DNA of 64,000 nt, taken from NCBI GenBank assembly GCA_945893145.1, contig CAMDDZ010000023.1:1-64000 (forward strand). Direction: 5' to 3'. The position numbers and the translations under genes were made by a program. Under the pieces are notes generated by a model, which saw nothing but the letters and a program-made list of their open reading frames with translations, was not told the origin of the DNA and made no database searches. The number at the start of each line of letters is the position of its first letter. The first letter of the stretch is position 1. The stretch is from Rhodoplanes serenus (lineage in GTDB: Bacteria; Pseudomonadota; Alphaproteobacteria; Rhizobiales; Xanthobacteraceae). This document shows positions 61,692 through 64,000 of this stretch, one piece after another.

Positions 61692-63251
61692 ATGACCCGG
61701 CGAAAACCCGAAGACATCATCGGCGCGGCGCGGCCGTTCACAGGCAAGGAATATCTCGAAAGCCTGCGCGACGAACGCGAGGTCTATATCTACGGCGAGC
61801 GCGTCAAGGACGTCACCACGCATCCGGCGTTCCGCAATGGCGCCAGGACCATGGCGCGGCTCTACGACGCGCTGCACGATCCCAAGCACCAGGCGGTGCT
61901 GACGTGCCCGACCGACACCGGATCCGGCAGCTTCACGCACAAATACTTCCGCGTCTCGAAGTCGCGCGAAGAGCTGCTTGCTGCGCGAGACGCCATCGCG
62001 CACTGGGCGCGCATGTCCTACGGCTGGATGGGCCGCTCGCCGGACTACAAGGCCGCGCTGATGAGCACGCTCGGCGCCAATTTCGCGCTCTATGACAAGT
62101 TCGGCGACAACGCCAAGCGCTGGTATGCGCGGGCGCAGAACCATGTGCTGTTCATGAACCACGCCATCGTCAACCCGCCGGTCGATCGCAACAAGGCGGC
62201 CGACCAGGTCAAGGACGTGTTCATCACCATCCAGAAGGAGACCGACGCCGGCATTTATGTCTCGGGCGCCAAGGTGGTGGCGACCTCGTCGGCGCTGACG
62301 CACTACAACTTCCTCGGCCAGAACGCTGCCATGCCGATCAACGATCCCGATCTCGCGGTGATGTTCATCGCGCCGATGAATGCGCCGGGCGTCAAGCTGT
62401 TCTGCCGCGCCTCCTACGAGATGATGTCGAGCGTGCTCGGCACGCCGTTCGACTATCCGCTGTCCTCGCGGTTCGACGAGAACGACGCGATCTTCGTGTT
62501 CGACAACGTGCTGATCCCGTGGGAGGACGTGCTGGTCCACCGCGACATGGAGAAGATCAAGAGCTTCTATCCGCGCTCGGGCTTTGTCGCGGGCTATCAG
62601 TTGCAGGCCTGCACGCGCTTTGCGGTCAAACTCGATTTCCTCGTCGGCATCATCGCCAAGGCGTTGCGTGCCGCGGGCTCCGACGATTTCCGCGGCAACC
62701 AGGCGATGCTGGGCGAGGTGGTGGCCTATCGCAATTTGTTCTGGGCGCTGACCGACGCGATGGCGGGCAATCCGACGCCTTGGGTCGGCGATGCGGTGCT
62801 GCCGAACATGCAATCGGGCACCGCTTACCGCGTGTTCGCCGGCGAGGCCTACGGCCGCATCAAGGAGATCGTCGAGAAGATCGTGGCGTCCTCGCTCATT
62901 TATCTCCCGTCCTCAGCCAAGGACTTCAAGAACCCGGCGATCGAGCCCTATCTCAGACGCTACGTGCGCGGCTCCTACGGCATCGACTACAAGGAGCGGA
63001 TCAAGATCATGAAGCTCCTGTGGGACGCCATCGGCACCGAGTTCGGCGGCCGCCACGAGCTTTACGAGCTGAACTACGCCGGCAACCACGAGGAGATCCG
63101 GTTGCAGGCGCTCGGCAACGCACGCGGCTCCGGATCGCTCGACCAGATGATCGCGCTCGCGGAGCAGTGCATGGCGGACTACGACGAGGACGGCTGGACC
63201 GGCGACACCTGGATCGATCCAGACGATGTGGCGTGGCGGCCGGGTTCGTAA
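61692..63251 (+). CDS. hpaB: HpaB/PvcC-type flavin-dependent aromatic monooxygenase, oxygenase component
   Basis: 519 residues, the length of 4-hydroxyphenylacetate 3-monooxygenase HpaB and relatives. Characteristic parts are YGERVKDVTTHPAFRNGARTMARLYDALHD near the N-terminus, the HYNFLGQNAAMPINDPDLAVMF region, FDNVLIPWEDVLVHRD, and the GTEFGGRHELYELNYAGNHEEIR tail. It uses FADH2 from a reductase to hydroxylate a phenol-type substrate. The following flavin reductase gene makes this a two-component system. The ATG at 61692 has AGGAG upstream. Its stop is inside a 15-bp triplication. Substrate uncertain (4-HPA or another phenol). Confidence 0.88.
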   Translation: MTRRKPEDIIGAARPFTGKEYLESLRDEREVYIYGERVKDVTTHPAFRNGARTMARLYDALHDPKHQAVLTCPTDTGSGSFTHKYFRVSKSREELLAARDAIAHWARMSYGWMGRSPDYKAALMSTLGANFALYDKFGDNAKRWYARAQNHVLFMNHAIVNPPVDRNKAADQVKDVFITIQKETDAGIYVSGAKVVATSSALTHYNFLGQNAAMPINDPDLAVMFIAPMNAPGVKLFCRASYEMMSSVLGTPFDYPLSSRFDENDAIFVFDNVLIPWEDVLVHRDMEKIKSFYPRSGFVAGYQLQACTRFAVKLDFLVGIIAKALRAAGSDDFRGNQAMLGEVVAYRNLFWALTDAMAGNPTPWVGDAVLPNMQSGTAYRVFAGEAYGRIKEIVEKIVASSLIYLPSSAKDFKNPAIEPYLRRYVRGSYGIDYKERIKIMKLLWDAIGTEFGGRHELYELNYAGNHEEIRLQALGNARGSGSLDQMIALAEQCMADYDEDGWTGDTWIDPDDVAWRPGS

Positions 63252-63287
63252 GTTCTTGGTTCGTAAGGTCTTGGTTCGTAAGTTCTG
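63243..63287 (+). repeat. Three tandem 15-bp units over the HpaB stop codon
   Basis: GGTTCGTAAGTTCTT (63243-63257), GGTTCGTAAGGTCTT (63258-63272) and GGTTCGTAAGTTCTG (63273-63287). The TAA of the first unit is the HpaB stop; because 15 is a multiple of three, the other two carry TAA in the same frame, giving three successive in-frame stops. Microsatellite-type slippage explains it best. Confidence 0.9.
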
Positions 63288-63343
63288 GCAGCCCTGCGTT
63301 GGTTGGGCTCCCTCCCACGGGTCGAATCCAGTACATTGCGGCC

Positions 63344-63886
63344 ATGAGTTGGATCGACCAGCACGAGGACATGGCCGGCGCCTTCGAGGCGACGGCATCG
63401 GCGCGCAGCGTTGAGCCCACGTTGTTCCGCGAGGCGATGAGCCGGCTCGGCGCCGCCGTCCATGTGGTGACCACCGATGGACCGGGTGGGAAGACCGGGT
63501 TCACCGCGACCGCTGTCGTTTCGGTGTCGGATTCGCCGCCCACGCTGCTGGTGTGTCTCAATCGCGGCGCCAACTCGGCGCCGATCCTGCGCGGCAACCG
63601 CGTGTTCTGCGTCAACACATTGCGCGCCGGTGATGAGCTGATCGCCGACACGTTCGCGGGCCGCACCAAGGTGGCGCGCGACGCGCGCTTCGACGTCGGT
63701 GAATGGAAAAAGCTCGCGACCGGCTCGCCCGCGCTGATGAGCGCCGTGGTGGCGCTCGATTGTCGGGTCAGCGAGGTCAAGGCCGTGGCCTCGCACGACA
63801 TTTTCTTCGGTGTCGTTGAGGCGATCCACTCAGGCCCGCCGGGCGAAGCGCTCGTCTATCACGACCGCGCCTACAAGCGCGTCTGA
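63344..63886 (+). CDS. hpaC: HpaC-type flavin reductase
   Basis: 180 residues of the flavin reductase family: FREAMSRLGAAVHVVTTDGPGGKTGFTATAVVSVSDSPPTLLVCLNRGANS, the FMN-binding part, followed by NRVFCVNTLRAG and AIHSGPPGEALVYHDRAYKRV. It supplies reduced flavin to the HpaB-type oxygenase encoded 93 bases upstream. The ATG at 63344 was chosen as the first in the conserved frame; the longer frame upstream is antisense/out-of-register with hpaB and not coding. The window ends about 110 bases later with no further gene. Confidence 0.88.
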   Translation: MSWIDQHEDMAGAFEATASARSVEPTLFREAMSRLGAAVHVVTTDGPGGKTGFTATAVVSVSDSPPTLLVCLNRGANSAPILRGNRVFCVNTLRAGDELIADTFAGRTKVARDARFDVGEWKKLATGSPALMSAVVALDCRVSEVKAVASHDIFFGVVEAIHSGPPGEALVYHDRAYKRV

Positions 63887-64000
63887 CGCGCTCGCTCGGA
63901 ATTTCAGCGCGGAAATTTTCCGCACCAAAATCTGCCCGCTAAGTATTTTCGCCAAGTGCTTTCGCATCGTGTCGAATTTTAGCGATTGTTCCATCGTCAT

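Noticed and set aside
63909-63924. Short palindrome GCGGAAA/TTTCCGC after hpaC
   Set aside because: The stem is only about 6 bp and lacks a T-tract; it is too weak to call a terminator.

Overview
The window is a GC-rich, gene-dense chromosomal segment from an alphaproteobacterium, most probably a Rhizobiales member near Bradyrhizobiaceae/Xanthobacteraceae. The reasons are: a complete six-gene acpXL-fabZXL-fabF2XL-fabF1XL-adh2XL-lpxXL cluster for very-long-chain lipid A acylation, several orphan Bug (tripartite tricarboxylate) binding proteins, a Liv-type ABC cluster with a DUF6867-like gene, tandem kup genes, dispersed mosaic hairpin repeats of the rhizobial kind, and two CtrA-type TTAA-N7-TTAA boxes. 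No rRNA, tRNA, CRISPR array, transposase or replication origin was recognised.

Layout. 1-7.2 kb: the 3' end of a motB-like gene, two tandem Kup potassium transporters, a small rhodanese, and a DUF2157/GDYXXLXY membrane pair. 7.2-13.7 kb: a PotF-like polyamine binding protein, then the minus-strand lipid A long-chain cluster, whose lpxXL gene lies between two inverted copies of a 50-bp repeat. 14-18 kb: a GlcG/HbpS-like protein and a complete PhnD-C-E-E ABC transporter. 18.7-22.5 kb: a DedA/VTT-ATP-grasp fusion, a small copper pair (DUF2946-like plus PCu(A)C) and an EAL phosphodiesterase. 22.7-31.3 kb: a TAXI-TRAP transporter, an aromatic-ring hydroxylase, a carboxymuconolactone-decarboxylase-like protein, a ferredoxin-reductase-like flavoprotein, aspartate dehydrogenase and a Bug binding protein. 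31.4-40.9 kb: a membrane protein, purB, rpe, an EF-hand protein, a metallo-beta-lactamase-fold enzyme, a BASS-like transporter, a DadA-like oxidase, KTSC, a P1 peptidase and CcdA.

40.9-50 kb looks accessory: a methyltransferase, a nucleoside phosphorylase, a Spy-like protein and a frameshifted TauE/SafE gene lying between 71-bp direct repeats, a PAP2 phosphatase, and then the most unusual gene in the window. That gene (45122-49096) encodes a 1324-residue protein joining membrane segments, two rhodanese domains, a YidC/Oxa1-like domain, and a PEP-synthase/rifampin-phosphotransferase-like ATP-grasp plus phosphohistidine module. It sits behind tandem CtrA-like boxes.

50-59.2 kb is a branched-chain amino-acid-type ABC system (livHMGF, DUF6867-like gene, livK) split by a 3.6-kb block with a sulfatase and two Bug binding proteins. 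59.3-63.9 kb holds a sterol-desaturase-family hydroxylase, MgtC, a truncated ParB-like remnant, two small exported proteins, and an HpaB/HpaC-type two-component flavin monooxygenase.

As a whole the window combines envelope construction (lipid A, DedA, CcdA), solute uptake (K+, polyamine, phosphonate-type, TRAP, Liv, Bug) and aromatic or organic-acid catabolism, typical of a metabolically versatile soil or water alphaproteobacterium. All functions are inferred from sequence motifs and gene order; no database search was run.
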